NCBI RefSeq assembly: GCF_003441595.1
Contig: NZ_CP031848.1
Span: 2,790,001 to 2,854,000 of the forward strand
DNA: 64,000 bases
Direction: 5' to 3'
Origin: Marinobacter sp. Arc7-DN-1
GTDB taxonomy: Bacteria > Pseudomonadota > Gammaproteobacteria > Pseudomonadales > Oleiphilaceae
The position numbers and the translations under genes are program-made. Under the pieces are notes generated by a model. The model searched no databases. It saw only the letters and a program-made list of their open reading frames with translations, and had not been told where the DNA came from. Positions within the stretch are counted from its first letter, which is position 1. Each line of letters opens with the position of its first letter. Shown here piece by piece: positions 37,252-47,474 of the stretch.

Positions 37252-38289
37252 GTGAAATCAACAAATCTCCCCCAGTGGGTAGCCATGGCGGCTGCCCTGT
37301 GTGCCAGTCTGGCGTTGCCCTCGCTGGGTCATGCTCAGGCACAGAACGAGCCTCTTGAGCGCAGCTTCTGCGTCTTCGACCCGGTTGGTGCCAATGGCCC
37401 GCTGTTCGCCATCACCAAAACCTTCCAGCCGGCTGCCCTGAATAGTGGCATCAAGCTGGATCTCCGGGCCTACACCGATGAGAAAGTTGCCGCCGAGGAC
37501 TTCAAGGCAGGGCAGTGCGATGCCGTCCTGCTAACCGGCACCCGGGCCCGGGAGTTCAACAAGTTCACAGGCAGCCTGGAGGCCATGGGTGCTGTGCCCG
37601 GTGAAGCGGAAATGCGGCTGCTGTACAACACCCTGAGCCAGCCCAAGGCCCGGCCGTTCCTGATCGACGGCCCCTATGAGGTTGCCGGTGTCTTCCCGGG
37701 CGGTGCCATTTATCTGCACACCCGTGACCGCAGTATCGATTCGGTCGAGAAGCTGCAGGGCAAGCGGATCGCTACCCTGGACTATGATCAGGCGTCCGTC
37801 CGTATGGTTCGCCACGTAGGCGCATCGGTGGTGGGATCGAACTCGGCCAACTTTGCCGGCAAATTCAATAACGGCAGTGTCGATCTGGCGTACGCACCGG
37901 CGGTCGCCTATACCCCGCTTGAGCTCTACAAGGGTGTGCAGCCAAACGGCGCGGTGGTGAAGTACGCTTTGGGTTACATGAATTTCCAGGTGATCATCCG
38001 CCGCGACCGTTTCCCCGACTCCGCCGGCCAGATGGTGCGGGAACAGGCGATCAAACGCATTGATGAGGCCTATGAAATCATTGCCCAGGCAGAGGCGGAG
38101 ATCCCTGAGGATGTCTGGATGATTCTGCCACAGGAAGACACGGCGGAGTATGACAAGATGCTGCGCAAGGTTCGTCTGTCTCTGCTGGAAGACGGGGTTT
38201 ACGACGAGCGCGCCATCAAGCTGATGAAAGCGATTCGCTGCCGGGTTGATGCCACCCGTTCCGAGTGTGCGTCCGTGGCCGGAACCTGA
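37252..38289 (+). CDS. Periplasmic solute-binding protein of a TRAP-like transporter
   Basis: GTG 37252 is chosen because CAGGAG lies upstream and it starts a good signal peptide (cleavage near SLGHAQA). The 345-residue protein has a putative solute-binding fold: FCVFDPVGANGPLFA after the signal, KLQGKRIATLDYD and a C-terminal region with two Cys. It belongs to a family seen next to TRAP-type permeases, represented downstream at 38912 and 40003. It would deliver an unknown organic acid or similar ligand. Followed by a terminator hairpin. Confidence 0.75.
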   Translation: MKSTNLPQWVAMAAALCASLALPSLGHAQAQNEPLERSFCVFDPVGANGPLFAITKTFQPAALNSGIKLDLRAYTDEKVAAEDFKAGQCDAVLLTGTRAREFNKFTGSLEAMGAVPGEAEMRLLYNTLSQPKARPFLIDGPYEVAGVFPGGAIYLHTRDRSIDSVEKLQGKRIATLDYDQASVRMVRHVGASVVGSNSANFAGKFNNGSVDLAYAPAVAYTPLELYKGVQPNGAVVKYALGYMNFQVIIRRDRFPDSAGQMVREQAIKRIDEAYEIIAQAEAEIPEDVWMILPQEDTAEYDKMLRKVRLSLLEDGVYDERAIKLMKAIRCRVDATRSECASVAGT

Positions 38290-38310
38290 AATTCGGTCAG
38301 AGGGTAAACA

Positions 38311-38331
38311 GGCCCGCGTCGGCGGGCCTTC
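38311..38331. terminator. Terminator hairpin between solute-binding gene and HU gene
   Basis: GGCCCGC pairs with GCGGGCC around GTCG. It lies between two convergent genes and could stop transcription from both sides. The T-tract is short. Confidence 0.6.
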
Positions 38332-38337
38332 GACTGC

Positions 38338-38610
38338 CTACCGGATCTTGTCTTTCAGTGCCTTGCCGGCCTTGAATCCGACCGTTTTGCTGGCAGGGAT
38401 GCGAATGGTTTCGCCGGTTTTCGGGTTTCGCCCTTCCCGCGCCTCGCGGCTGCGGATATTGAACGTGCCAAAGCCGGTCAGGGTGGTATCTTCGCCCCGG
38501 GAAGCAGCGGCTGAGACCTGGTCGGTAAAGGCGGTGATCACTTCGCTGGCTTTTTCACGGGTCAGGCCTGTGCGGTCGGCAATGGCCGCGGCGAGTTCAG
38601 GTTTGCGCAT
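38338..38610 (-). CDS. HU family DNA-binding protein
   Basis: ATG 38610 with AGGAG at good distance gives 90 residues, the normal HU length. The motif TGFGTFNIRSREAREGRNPKTG is the beta-arm region with the conserved GFG and the RxGRNP, cut here to fit: GRNPKTGETIRIPAS. It bends and compacts DNA as a dimer. It is on the strand opposite to the surrounding transporter genes and splits them. Confidence 0.92.
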   Translation of the reverse strand: MRKPELAAAIADRTGLTREKASEVITAFTDQVSAAASRGEDTTLTGFGTFNIRSREAREGRNPKTGETIRIPASKTVGFKAGKALKDKIR

Positions 38611-38911
38611 CGGATACTCCTTTTTTGTAGTTCTGCTTTGTAATTCTGCTGTTTGGTCTGGGTCCTGGCCGGAATCACAACGACTCACGGTTGCTTCAAT
38701 CTATAGTGGCTCGCGGCCTGTTGTGCAAACGATCGGGCGTTGGCGGTGTGTGTAATTTGGCGTCATTTGCGGCATCGGTCGCATAAAAACAGAATCTCGT
38801 ACGCCATAATGCGTGCCTGATTACACTCTGTAACAAACCGGTTGGTTAGCCGGTGTGACCGGCATCGCATAAGAGTGCATCAGAACAAAACACGCAAAAG
38901 GTGAAGAAGGT

Positions 38912-39976
38912 ATGACCCATTTCCGGAATCCATCCCGCAAGGCGCTTTTTACGGCGCGCCGTTTCCGTAACCTGGTGGCAGCCTGTACAGCCAGTGCGAT
39001 CCTGAGCGGCTGCGGTGCGGTCAATCACATGATGTACAAGACCACCGGGGATGTCATGCAAGGCTTCTCCCGCGATCACACCGTTCCCTTTCTCATGGAG
39101 AGCGGTGACCTGGCCATGGGTTGTGCCATGAGTGAGGCGACGGCACCGTTGCTGATGTCTTTCGGCCGGGTGACCAGCGAGCCGGATCAGCTGGCGGTCA
39201 TGCTCTATCTCTCTGCCGGCGGTTGTGCCGATGAACAGGCGCGGGAACATGAGCTGGCGGCCCTTGCCGCCCTGCACGCCATGAACGGGAATGCCGCAGA
39301 AGATGCGATGATCCGTCAGAAGCGGGCCCATGCCCTTGCTGCCCGGCGCTATTTCAAGGGCTGGCAGCACCACAACGCCCATTACGGTGAGCCAGGCAAT
39401 GGCGAGTGTCCCGATTTTGACGACGACATGGATGAGTTCATCTACATGGCCGGCCTGCTTTCAGGTCTGCAGTCCCTGAACGCCCAGACCCAGTCCACCT
39501 CATCCATTGGCGTTCCGGCGAATATCGGTTCGGTCGTGGCCCGGGCCACCGGCTGTCTTGAAAATGACAAGTGGTGGGGCGCACCTATGGCTTTGCGGGC
39601 AACCGTATGGGCCATGATCCCCGGCGCCCAGCCGAAGGGTGAAGACGCCTTCGAGCGACTGGAAATTGCGGATGCCCAGGGGGAAGCGGCCGGTGTTCGG
39701 CTGCCCCATGTATTTCACGCCATCGCTGCCCTGAACAGGGGTGATGAGGCCATGGTCCGCGAGGTGATCCGGAACCATGCCGAGTCCCTGGAGAGTGCGC
39801 CAGCCAACGAGGACTGGCGGTTTGTAGATGCTATGGCAACGGACATGATCGTGGCAGTCTCCGACCGCCTCTGGGTTGAGAACACAGGCCACCGTACACC
39901 GCTTGGCCAGCTTGGTACCTTCTGGGATGACAAGCAGGAAGCCGTTGAAACCATGGATCTGGACGATCTGCTGTAA
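38912..39976 (+). CDS. TRAP transporter TatT-component-like lipoprotein
   Basis: The 354-residue protein has a lipobox (ILSGCGA, Cys near residue 34) after a basic start, so it is probably a lipoprotein anchored in the outer or inner membrane. The rest is alpha-helical and resembles the T-component (TPR-like) proteins of TRAP systems. It lies 26 nt before the permease and likely is co-transcribed with it. It probably hands substrate to, or organises, the solute-binding protein encoded at 37252. Family assignment is from context and general likeness. Confidence 0.7.
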   Translation: MTHFRNPSRKALFTARRFRNLVAACTASAILSGCGAVNHMMYKTTGDVMQGFSRDHTVPFLMESGDLAMGCAMSEATAPLLMSFGRVTSEPDQLAVMLYLSAGGCADEQAREHELAALAALHAMNGNAAEDAMIRQKRAHALAARRYFKGWQHHNAHYGEPGNGECPDFDDDMDEFIYMAGLLSGLQSLNAQTQSTSSIGVPANIGSVVARATGCLENDKWWGAPMALRATVWAMIPGAQPKGEDAFERLEIADAQGEAAGVRLPHVFHAIAALNRGDEAMVREVIRNHAESLESAPANEDWRFVDAMATDMIVAVSDRLWVENTGHRTPLGQLGTFWDDKQEAVETMDLDDLL

Positions 39977-40002
39977 CCATTCCATACCCAGAGTGATCAG
40001 TT

Positions 40003-42069
40003 ATGTCGAAGCGCGGTTTTCATCGTAGCGGGCTGGAGTGGTTTTCGTCGCTGCCCGCGTGTCTGCTGTTGCTGGCAGTGGTCATCTTCTCCACCAGCAG
40101 TGATATCCATAACCAGATGTTGCGCGGAGGTGAGCAGCTGTGGAGCGGGTATTACAAGTTGCGCGTGGATCCGGTTCAGCCAACCTGTGATCCCGATCGG
40201 GACATTGAGGCGGCAGTGGCTGCTGAACTGGCCGCGGATGCCCCTGCAGACGACCCGATGGCCGCCTTGCTGGGCGCCGGGGAAAAGGACCCGGCAGACA
40301 TCCGGCTGGCCATCGAGCGGTCTGTCGCCGACTGCAGGCAGGCCCATCGAAGCTTCGAGAACCTCCGGGACCAGCTGACGCCGGGTGTCACAGCCTACCG
40401 GACAGTGGAACTGTTCATTGCCGACCTGATCGCCTTTGGCCTGGAATCCCAGCGTTTCATTCTGGTGATTTTGGTCATGTTGTGCGCGGTGACCGCCACG
40501 TTGACCCGCCATCACATCGCCATGCGTGCGATGGAGACCCGGCTGGACCACACGGTATCCCATACGCTGCAAACCATTGCTAACGCCATGTTGCTGGGTT
40601 CCAGTGCCATCTTCCGGCAATCCAGCCTGGGCTCGGATACCGCGGTTTCATCGGAAGAACTGCTGCTGCACAATTTCTGGATTATCGGTTTTGCCTGCCT
40701 GACCCTGGCCAGCCTGTACCGGCTGTTCCGGGTGCCGGATGATCTGCCCGAAGGCGGCAGCCTGAACAAGGCCTTCCTGGCGGTGCCGCTCTACACCGTT
40801 ATGACCCTGATTTCCGGTACCTATTTCGCCCTGATCGGGCACGCCTCGGGGATCGGCATCTATCTCGGCAAGATGATGGAACTGTCCGATATGTTCCTGA
40901 ATGTCGGTCTTTACGTGTGGGTGGGTATGATGCTCAAGCAGACCCGACTTGCCACTCTGGTGTTCAATGTCTTTCGGCCCTGGCGCATGCCGCCGGAGAT
41001 GCTGGCCGTCGTAGCCGTTCTGGTTGCGGCGGTGCCGACCGCCTACACCGGTGCTTCCGGCATCTTTGTGATTGCGGCCGGGGCGGTGATCTACAGTGAG
41101 TTGCGAGCCGCCGGCGCCCGCCGCCATCTGGCACTGGCCGCGACGGCCATGTCCGGTTCGCTGGGGGTGGTCTTGCGGCCCTGCTTGCTGGTGGTTGTGA
41201 TTGCCTATCTGAACCGGGAAGTGACCACCGACGAGCTGTTCGGCTGGGGCATCTGGGTGTTTGTGCTGACCGCCACCCTATTTGCGGTGGTGGCCCTGAC
41301 GGTAAACCGCCAGAGCCAGTTCAATCTTGCACCGTCCGCCGAGGCCTTCCCGGCCATGACTCAGGCCCTTTGGCCGCTGATTCCCTATGTGCTGGTGATC
41401 ACCGGTGTGGTGCTGTTCTACCGTCTTGCCCTGGACGTGAGCATGGACGAGTTCTCCGCACCCAGGCTGTTGCCGGTGATTATGCTCGCAATCCTGGTGT
41501 TTGAGCATGTCAGCCTGAAAAACCGCAGGGGCAGGGCATCCGGGGAGATTAATCATCAGGGACTGGAGCGAAGCCTGCGTGGCGCCACCAATGACACAAC
41601 GGCCGAGATCGGTGCACTGCTCCTGTTACTGGGGCTGTCGGTCAGCATTGGCGGGGTTATCGAGCGCTCCCACATCATGGCGGCCTTCCCGCAGTCCTTC
41701 GACAGTGCCTGGTCGGCGATGCTGCTGATGGTGGTCATTCTGGTGGTACTGGGCATGATCATGGACGCCTTCGGCGCCGTGATCCTGGTGACCGCCACGG
41801 TTGCGACCATTGCTTACTCCAGTGGCATTCACCCCATTCATTTTTGGATGGTCACTCTGGTGGCGTTTGAACTGGGTTACCTGAGCCCGCCGGTGGCCCT
41901 GAATCACCTGCTGACCCGGCAGGTGGTGGGCGAGGCAGAGGTGCTGGCCGCGCAGCAGGAACCCGGGACTTTCTATCAGCGCCACGAGCGCATTATCATG
42001 CCGCTGATTGTCATGGGCATCTCGTTGTTGTTGGTGGCCTTTGTGCCTTTGATGTTCTACGCGGGGTAA
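40003..42069 (+). CDS. TRAP transporter permease, fused small and large subunits
   Basis: The 688-residue membrane protein has an N-terminal part with about four helices and a large soluble insertion (about residues 45-130, Asp/Ala-rich) between the first and second, resembling a DctQ-like small subunit. The remainder has 10-12 helices with DctM features (FVIAAGAVIYSELRAAG, LGMIMDAFGAVILVTATVA). It would use an ion gradient to import the ligand captured by the binding protein. Ends before a strong repeated hairpin. Confidence 0.8.
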   Translation: MSKRGFHRSGLEWFSSLPACLLLLAVVIFSTSSDIHNQMLRGGEQLWSGYYKLRVDPVQPTCDPDRDIEAAVAAELAADAPADDPMAALLGAGEKDPADIRLAIERSVADCRQAHRSFENLRDQLTPGVTAYRTVELFIADLIAFGLESQRFILVILVMLCAVTATLTRHHIAMRAMETRLDHTVSHTLQTIANAMLLGSSAIFRQSSLGSDTAVSSEELLLHNFWIIGFACLTLASLYRLFRVPDDLPEGGSLNKAFLAVPLYTVMTLISGTYFALIGHASGIGIYLGKMMELSDMFLNVGLYVWVGMMLKQTRLATLVFNVFRPWRMPPEMLAVVAVLVAAVPTAYTGASGIFVIAAGAVIYSELRAAGARRHLALAATAMSGSLGVVLRPCLLVVVIAYLNREVTTDELFGWGIWVFVLTATLFAVVALTVNRQSQFNLAPSAEAFPAMTQALWPLIPYVLVITGVVLFYRLALDVSMDEFSAPRLLPVIMLAILVFEHVSLKNRRGRASGEINHQGLERSLRGATNDTTAEIGALLLLLGLSVSIGGVIERSHIMAAFPQSFDSAWSAMLLMVVILVVLGMIMDAFGAVILVTATVATIAYSSGIHPIHFWMVTLVAFELGYLSPPVALNHLLTRQVVGEAEVLAAQQEPGTFYQRHERIIMPLIVMGISLLLVAFVPLMFYAG

Positions 42070-42086
42070 CGGCAAAACGTGAACCC

Positions 42087-42116
42087 GGGGTCAGATGAAC
42101 GCTTTCATCTGACCCC
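42087..42116. repeat. 30-nt hairpin repeat, copy 1 (terminator-like)
   Basis: GGGGTCAGATGA pairs with TCATCTGACCCC around ACGCTT, followed by TCTTTC. The same 30 nt occur without a mismatch at 48675-48704 after an unrelated gene. It can stop transcription of the TRAP permease gene and of the convergent pckA gene. Confidence 0.85.
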
Positions 42117-42133
42117 TCTTTCAGTATTTAGCC

Positions 42134-43669
42134 TCAGCTCAGCTTGGGGCCAGCGTCTACAATCGCCTCTGCCACATCGAACTTCTTGAAGTTCTCCACG
42201 AACTGGGCAATCAGCTCCTGGGCCTTGCCGTCGTAGTAGTCCGGGCTTACCCAGGTATTGCGCGGGTTCAGCAGCTTGGTATCCACGCCGGGTACACGTT
42301 TCGGAACGTCCAGATTCAGGGTGGGCAGGTGCTCGGTTGCCACATCGTCAAGATCACCGTTCTGGATCGCGGCGATGATGGCGCGGGTCGTCGGGATGCT
42401 GAAACGCTCGCCTTCACCGTAGGGACCACCGGTCCAGCCTGTATTGACCAGGAAGACCTTGCTGCCAAACTCGTCCATGCGCTTCATCAGCAGTTCTGCG
42501 TAAACGCCGGCCGGGCGCGGGAAGAACGGTGCGCCGAAGCAGGTGGAGAAGGTGGACTTCAGCTTGGAGGAAGATCCCATCTCGGTGGAGCCGACCAGCG
42601 CGGTATAGCCGCTCAGGAAGTGATAGGCGGCACCTTCACGGCTCAGGATGGACACGGGCGGCAGTACGCCGGTCATGTCACAGGTCAGGAACACAATGTG
42701 CGAGGGTTCACCGGCACGGTTCTCGATCACCCGTTTCTCGACGTGCTCGAGCGGGTAAGCGCAACGGGAGTTTTCGGTAAGAGAAACGTCGGTGTAATCC
42801 GGTTCGCGGGTCTCCGGGTCGATCATCACGTTTTCGACGATGGCACCAAAACGGATGGCGTTCCAGATGATCGGTTCGTTCTTCTGGGAGAGGTCGATGC
42901 ACTTGGCGTAGCAGCCGCCCTCAATATTGAATACGGTGCCAGGGCCCCAGCCATGCTCGTCATCGCCGATCAGGAAACGGTGCGGGTCAGCAGACAGGGT
43001 GGTCTTGCCAGTGCCGGACAGGCCGAAGAACAGGCAGGTTTCGCCGTCCTCGCCCACGTTGGCGGAGCAGTGCATCGGCAGCACGTCTTTTTCCGGCAGC
43101 AGGAAGTTCTGCACGGAGAACATGGCTTTTTTCATTTCGCCGGCGTAGTGCATGCCTGCCAGCAAAACCTTGCGCCTGGCAAAGTTGATCATGACGCAGC
43201 CGTCACTGTTGGTGCCGTCCCGCTCGGGCACGCACTCGAAGTTGGCGGCGTTCAGGATCTGCCATTCCTGCTTGTCGGCCGGGTTGTAACTGTCCGGGCG
43301 GATAAACAGGTTGCGGCCGAACAGGTTCTGCCAGGCGGTTTCGGTGGTCATTTTCACCGGCAGATAGTGCTCGGGGTCGGAGCCGACGTGAACGTGGGAT
43401 ATAAAACGGTCTTTTTCGGCAATGTAGGCTTCAACACGGTCCCAGAGTGCGTCGAATTTTTCAGCGTCAAACGGACGGTTGATCGGACCCCAATGGATGT
43501 CGTCAGAGGTGCTTGGCTCCTCGATAATGTAACGGTCCATGGGAGACCGGCCTGTGCGATCACCGGTTGTTACCACCAGTGACCCGTTGGAAGCCAGCTG
43601 GCCTTCGTCACGTGCCAGTGCCACCTCGACCAGTCGTGCTGTACTCAGATCATGATAAGTGTTGCTCAC
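42134..43669 (-). CDS. pckA: Phosphoenolpyruvate carboxykinase (ATP)
   Basis: The 511-residue enzyme has the kinase-1a loop [16 protein letters not shown], the substrate motif [11 protein letters not shown], and the metal-binding ISCE-like and [11 protein letters not shown] regions. It makes phosphoenolpyruvate from oxaloacetate with ATP, the first step of gluconeogenesis. It has its own promoter region of 171 nt toward hslO. Order yrfG-hslR-hslO-pckA resembles E. coli. Confidence 0.95.
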   Translation of the reverse strand: MSNTYHDLSTARLVEVALARDEGQLASNGSLVVTTGDRTGRSPMDRYIIEEPSTSDDIHWGPINRPFDAEKFDALWDRVEAYIAEKDRFISHVHVGSDPEHYLPVKMTTETAWQNLFGRNLFIRPDSYNPADKQEWQILNAANFECVPERDGTNSDGCVMINFARRKVLLAGMHYAGEMKKAMFSVQNFLLPEKDVLPMHCSANVGEDGETCLFFGLSGTGKTTLSADPHRFLIGDDEHGWGPGTVFNIEGGCYAKCIDLSQKNEPIIWNAIRFGAIVENVMIDPETREPDYTDVSLTENSRCAYPLEHVEKRVIENRAGEPSHIVFLTCDMTGVLPPVSILSREGAAYHFLSGYTALVGSTEMGSSSKLKSTFSTCFGAPFFPRPAGVYAELLMKRMDEFGSKVFLVNTGWTGGPYGEGERFSIPTTRAIIAAIQNGDLDDVATEHLPTLNLDVPKRVPGVDTKLLNPRNTWVSPDYYDGKAQELIAQFVENFKKFDVAEAIVDAGPKLS

Positions 43670-43840
43670 TTCGACCTCGCCCTCGGGATGTCTTAGTGAT
43701 TGCTCAGGCTGCCCCCAAAATTGACGGAAATCTGAACAATCGGGTCAATTCAGGCGCGCTATTATGCCAGACACGCCGGTAAAAAACGACTGCCCGGGAA
43801 GCCTTGCTATCAGTGGCTTCCCGGCGAATCAGAAGAGCTG

Positions 43841-44695
43841 TTAGTGTAGCGTATGACCGGTGAAAAGATGATCGATATCATTTCTATCGAAACGATAGTG
43901 AGCATGACAGAACTGGCAATCCATATCGATGGTGCCCTGTTCATCCAGAATGCTGTAGCACTCTTCACTGCCAATGGCCTCCAGTGCACCGAGGGTTCGT
44001 TCCCTGGAGCAACTGCAACGGAAGGCGACCGGTTCGGCATCGAACAGGCGCACGGTCTCCTCGTGGAACAGGCGGTGCAGGAGCGTTTCACTGTCCAGTT
44101 CCAGTAGCTCGGAGGCCTCTACCGTCCGGGCGAGATGGTTGACCCGGTCCCAAAGGTCGTCGTCCTCTTCGGTGGCGCCCGGCAGGCGCTGAAGCATCAG
44201 GCCGGCGGCGGCATTTTCATCGGCAAACAGGAACAGGCTGGTGGGAATCTGTTCCGAGCGCTCGAAATAGTCTTCCAGGCAGCCGCCGAGGGTGCCCTGT
44301 TCCCGTGGCACCACACCCTGATAACGGTTGCCCTTGTTCGGAGTAATGGTGATGGCCATACGGCCCTCGCCTAACAGGTCGTGGAAGCTGTCCTCGCTGA
44401 CGGCGTGTTCGTCAAAGCGTGCCAGCCCCCGGATGTAGCGGTCATGGCTGCATTCTGCCATCAGTGTGCGCAGAGGCCCTTCCCCCTGGGCCTGGATCGA
44501 CAGGGTGCCCTCGAACTTCAGGGTGCTGCTCATCAGAATGCTGGCAGCCAGGGCTTCGCCCATCAGGCCTCTTACGGTGTCCGGGTAAGGCGCCTGGCTG
44601 CCGATTTCGCGAAAGCTTTCTCCCAGCTGTACCCAGGCTCCCCGCACCTGACTGTGCTCGAAGATAAAACGCTGGAACTGGTCGCGGGATGCCAT
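43841..44695 (-). CDS. hslO: Redox-regulated chaperone Hsp33
   Basis: The 284-residue protein has the Hsp33 core and the C-terminal redox switch with C227-x-C229 and C260-x2-C263, which bind zinc when reduced. On oxidation the zinc is released and the chaperone is activated in the cytoplasm. Follows hslR with 76 nt between. Confidence 0.95.
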   Translation of the reverse strand: MASRDQFQRFIFEHSQVRGAWVQLGESFREIGSQAPYPDTVRGLMGEALAASILMSSTLKFEGTLSIQAQGEGPLRTLMAECSHDRYIRGLARFDEHAVSEDSFHDLLGEGRMAITITPNKGNRYQGVVPREQGTLGGCLEDYFERSEQIPTSLFLFADENAAAGLMLQRLPGATEEDDDLWDRVNHLARTVEASELLELDSETLLHRLFHEETVRLFDAEPVAFRCSCSRERTLGALEAIGSEECYSILDEQGTIDMDCQFCHAHYRFDRNDIDHLFTGHTLH

Positions 44696-44771
44696 TATGT
44701 GTCTCCTGAAAACTGAATGCCGGTCTTGGCAGTGATGATCCCGACATACGTGCGGGGGTGCATGAATGGGC

Positions 44772-45179
44772 TCAGATGCGGTTTTGCTCGCGGAAGCGCT
44801 GAATATCCCGGCGGTCCTTTTTGGAAGGACGCCTGGCCGGAGGAAGCTGCGCTGCCTGCATGGTTTTACGCTGCCAGGCCATTTCCTCGCGTTTTTTTAC
44901 GCTGTCTTCGGTTTCGTGGTAAAGCTTCTGGGCTTCCGGTGCACCGCGGCGCCGGTCGCTGATGTCATCAACAATGACCACCTTTTCCTGCCAGCCCAGG
45001 CGCAGGGTCAGTTTGGCACCGGTCTCCACCAGCCTTCCGGGCTTGCAGCGCTGGCTGTTGTAGTGAACCTTGCCGCCCTCAATCGCTTCCTTGGCCAGGG
45101 ATCGGGTCTTGTAGAAGCGCGCAGCCCAGAGCCATTTGTCGAGCCTTACGTGTAGGTCGTCAGGGGTTGATGCCGTCAT
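44772..45179 (-). CDS. hslR: Ribosome-associated heat shock protein Hsp15
   Basis: The 135-residue protein has an S4 RNA-binding domain (RLDKWLWAARFYKTRSLAKE, then GKVHYN) and a basic C-terminal tail. Hsp15 binds free 50S subunits carrying nascent chains and helps recycle them. It is next to hslO and yrfG as in enterobacteria. Confidence 0.93.
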   Translation of the reverse strand: MTASTPDDLHVRLDKWLWAARFYKTRSLAKEAIEGGKVHYNSQRCKPGRLVETGAKLTLRLGWQEKVVIVDDISDRRRGAPEAQKLYHETEDSVKKREEMAWQRKTMQAAQLPPARRPSKKDRRDIQRFREQNRI

Positions 45180-45220
45180 ATCTCCTCACCTGATGGGCTT
45201 GTAACCTGATTATAACCCTG

Positions 45221-45916
45221 TCATCGGCCGGATGGCAGGGGTGAGCGCTTTCGCAGGGCCGGAAGGATTTCGTCAAAGTGGTGAATGCAGGGTATTTCCG
45301 GGTGCCGGGCCCGGGCCTGTTGCTGGCTGTCTGGTGCCAGTACCGCAAGGCATTGCGCAATGCCCGCACTTCGAGCGCTCTCCAGCACCGGAAAGCTGTC
45401 GTCCACCATCAGGGTGGTTTCGGCCCGGTAAGGCGCCAGCCCCTGAAGATCCTGCCAGAATTCGGGGTCTTCCTTGGGTTTGCCAAGCTGGTGGCTGGAA
45501 ACAATGTCATCGACCCGCGCTTCAAGACCGGTACGCCGGAGTTTCAGGGCCAGGGGGGCCGGGTGGCAGTTGGTGACAATGACCGAGCGAAGGCCGGATG
45601 CCCGAAGGGCGTCAAGAAAATCGGTCACGTGGGGCCGGTAACCGATCCGGTCGCCGACTTCCGCTTTCAGGCCGGTGATGTCGAGGGAAAGCCGTTCACT
45701 CCAGTAGTCGGTGCAATACCAGTTCAGGGAGCCGCGTTCGGCCATGATCATCTGGATCAGCCGGTCCTTGGCCTCCTGAGGGTGGAGGTCATAGTGCTCG
45801 GCATAGCGTGCGGGCAGATGCTCGAGCCAGAAGTGGTTATCAAAATGCAGATCCAGCAGTGTTCCGTCCATATCAAGGAACACCGTTTCGAGGGAAGACC
45901 AGTCAACCATATACAA
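45221..45916 (-). CDS. yrfG: HAD-type GMP/IMP nucleotidase YrfG
   Basis: The 231-residue HAD hydrolase has motif I FLDMDGTLLDLHFD, motif II Thr in SVIVTNCHP, motif III Lys region GKPKEDPEF and motif IV LMVDDSFPV. Residues and neighbourhood match YrfG, which dephosphorylates purine monophosphates. ATG at 45910 is an alternative start (two codons later). Confidence 0.9.
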   Translation of the reverse strand: MYMVDWSSLETVFLDMDGTLLDLHFDNHFWLEHLPARYAEHYDLHPQEAKDRLIQMIMAERGSLNWYCTDYWSERLSLDITGLKAEVGDRIGYRPHVTDFLDALRASGLRSVIVTNCHPAPLALKLRRTGLEARVDDIVSSHQLGKPKEDPEFWQDLQGLAPYRAETTLMVDDSFPVLESARSAGIAQCLAVLAPDSQQQARARHPEIPCIHHFDEILPALRKRSPLPSGR

Positions 45917-46005
45917 AAACAGCCTGAAAATTTTTCTTCAGGCTGCCGGAGATCGCTCGCCGGGGCAAGCCGTGATAGTACGGAGGCTGTCCCGCTGGGT
46001 CCGGA

Positions 46006-46338
46006 TCAGTTGTCGGTCTGTTTAACCGTTTCCGGCTTGCGGCCGGTACGGGTGCAGCCGAGACAGCGTACAAAGGTGGCTCGCGCCGGGCCCATTACCA
46101 GCACTTCACCGGCTTCATCTGCGTTACCGCCCAGCAGGGAGAAGGGCAGTGATACGAGGTATACGGCGCTGCCCACGATGGTGGTTGCCAGCAGGGCCGG
46201 GCGAACAAAAATGGCGTCGCCGGTCATCGCTAACGCTGACGGGGTTTCATCCACAGCCTGAGCGTGTCCGAGGGATGAAAATACCAACAGGCAGGCCGCC
46301 ACAGTGGCCACCAGGGTGCGGGAAATCTTGCGGGTCAT
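46006..46338 (-). CDS. Small secreted or membrane-anchored protein, function unknown
   Basis: The 110-residue product has a signal peptide (cleavage near LGHAQA) and a second hydrophobic segment (about residues 48-68: LLATTIVGSAVYLVSLPFSL). The end has Cys-Leu-Gly-Cys and several basic residues. I have seen similar short proteins with a VRP-x-ATxxGxAxFxxSLPF pattern in Pseudomonas relatives, but no function is known to me. Confidence 0.7.
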   Translation of the reverse strand: MTRKISRTLVATVAACLLVFSSLGHAQAVDETPSALAMTGDAIFVRPALLATTIVGSAVYLVSLPFSLLGGNADEAGEVLVMGPARATFVRCLGCTRTGRKPETVKQTDN

Positions 46339-46523
46339 CGTACTGTCTCCTGAGCTTTTTTGGCCCTTGTAGGTGCTGTCTCCAGAGAAAATGGCACCAG
46401 AATCGCATCGAGTGGATACAATCCTAATTGTAAACCGTGGGCGTTAATCCTCTGTTAACTATGAATCATATTTGCGCATTTTCAAACGATTTTCCGTTGC
46501 GGAATGTGCATTTTCGTTAGCGT

Positions 46524-47336
46524 TCAGTGCTGGCAGCGGGGGCAGTAAACCGTGGCACGGTTGTTCATGCGAATTTCTTTTAGCGGGGTTTCGCATTCCT
46601 TGCAGGGTTCTCCGCCACGGCCATACACCAGAAGAGACTGGGCGAAGTAGCCGGGTTTGCCGTCGCTGTTGACGAAATCTCTCAGGGTGGTGCCGCCCAT
46701 CAGGATGGCTGCGCTGAGGGTCTCCCGAATGGCCTCAGCCAGCCGGTGATAGCGGTCCCGGCTGATGCGACCCGCCTTGCGCCGGGGGTGTATGCCCGAT
46801 TTGAACAGGGCTTCATTGGCGTAGATGTTGCCAACGCCCACCACCACATGATTGTCCATGATGAAGGACTTCACTGGGGTGTTTTTGCCTCGGGAACGCC
46901 GGAACAGCATCGCACCGTTGAATTCCGGCGCCAGAGGTTCAGGTCCAAGGTGGCTGATCAGCGGGTGATCTGTGACGGAGTCGGCCCAGAGCCAGCAGCC
47001 AAAGCGCCGGGGATCGTTGAACCGCAGAATGACACCGGATTGTAGTGCCAAGTCAATATGGTCATGGGCCATAGGTGGTGTGTCATCAGTAATGATCCGG
47101 AGGCTGCCGGACATGCCCAGGTGAACAATCACCGTTCCCTGGTCCACATTAAGGAACAAATATTTCGCACGCCGGTCTATACTTCTTATCATCTGCCCCC
47201 TGAGTCTCTCGCCCAGATCCGCTGGAACGGGCCATCGCAGGCCGCTGTTTCGTACAGTAACGCCAACAATGGTCTGGCCTTCGCAATGGGGCGCAATACC
47301 GCGGCGGGTGGTTTCGACTTCAGGCAGTTCGGGCAA
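46524..47336 (-). CDS. mutM: Formamidopyrimidine-DNA glycosylase
   Basis: The 270-residue enzyme begins [13 protein letters not shown] with the catalytic Pro2 and Glu3, has a conserved Lys in RRAKYLFL, the helix-two-turn-helix ([14 protein letters not shown]) and a C-terminal zinc finger (CKEC and CPRC). It removes oxidised purines such as 8-oxoguanine from DNA and nicks the site. Divergent from the desaturase. Confidence 0.95.
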   Translation of the reverse strand: MPELPEVETTRRGIAPHCEGQTIVGVTVRNSGLRWPVPADLGERLRGQMIRSIDRRAKYLFLNVDQGTVIVHLGMSGSLRIITDDTPPMAHDHIDLALQSGVILRFNDPRRFGCWLWADSVTDHPLISHLGPEPLAPEFNGAMLFRRSRGKNTPVKSFIMDNHVVVGVGNIYANEALFKSGIHPRRKAGRISRDRYHRLAEAIRETLSAAILMGGTTLRDFVNSDGKPGYFAQSLLVYGRGGEPCKECETPLKEIRMNNRATVYCPRCQH

Positions 47337-47474
47337 AGGGGAGTCTCCACAGGAAAAGGAATAAGTGTAATCAGTAACAATTTTGCAGCCAAATGCTGTT
47401 GTTGTGGCTTACAGCTGTACGCTAAAGTGATGAAGTTGGCCTTGCGCCAGGGATTATGATTTTGAGGGTTTGCT

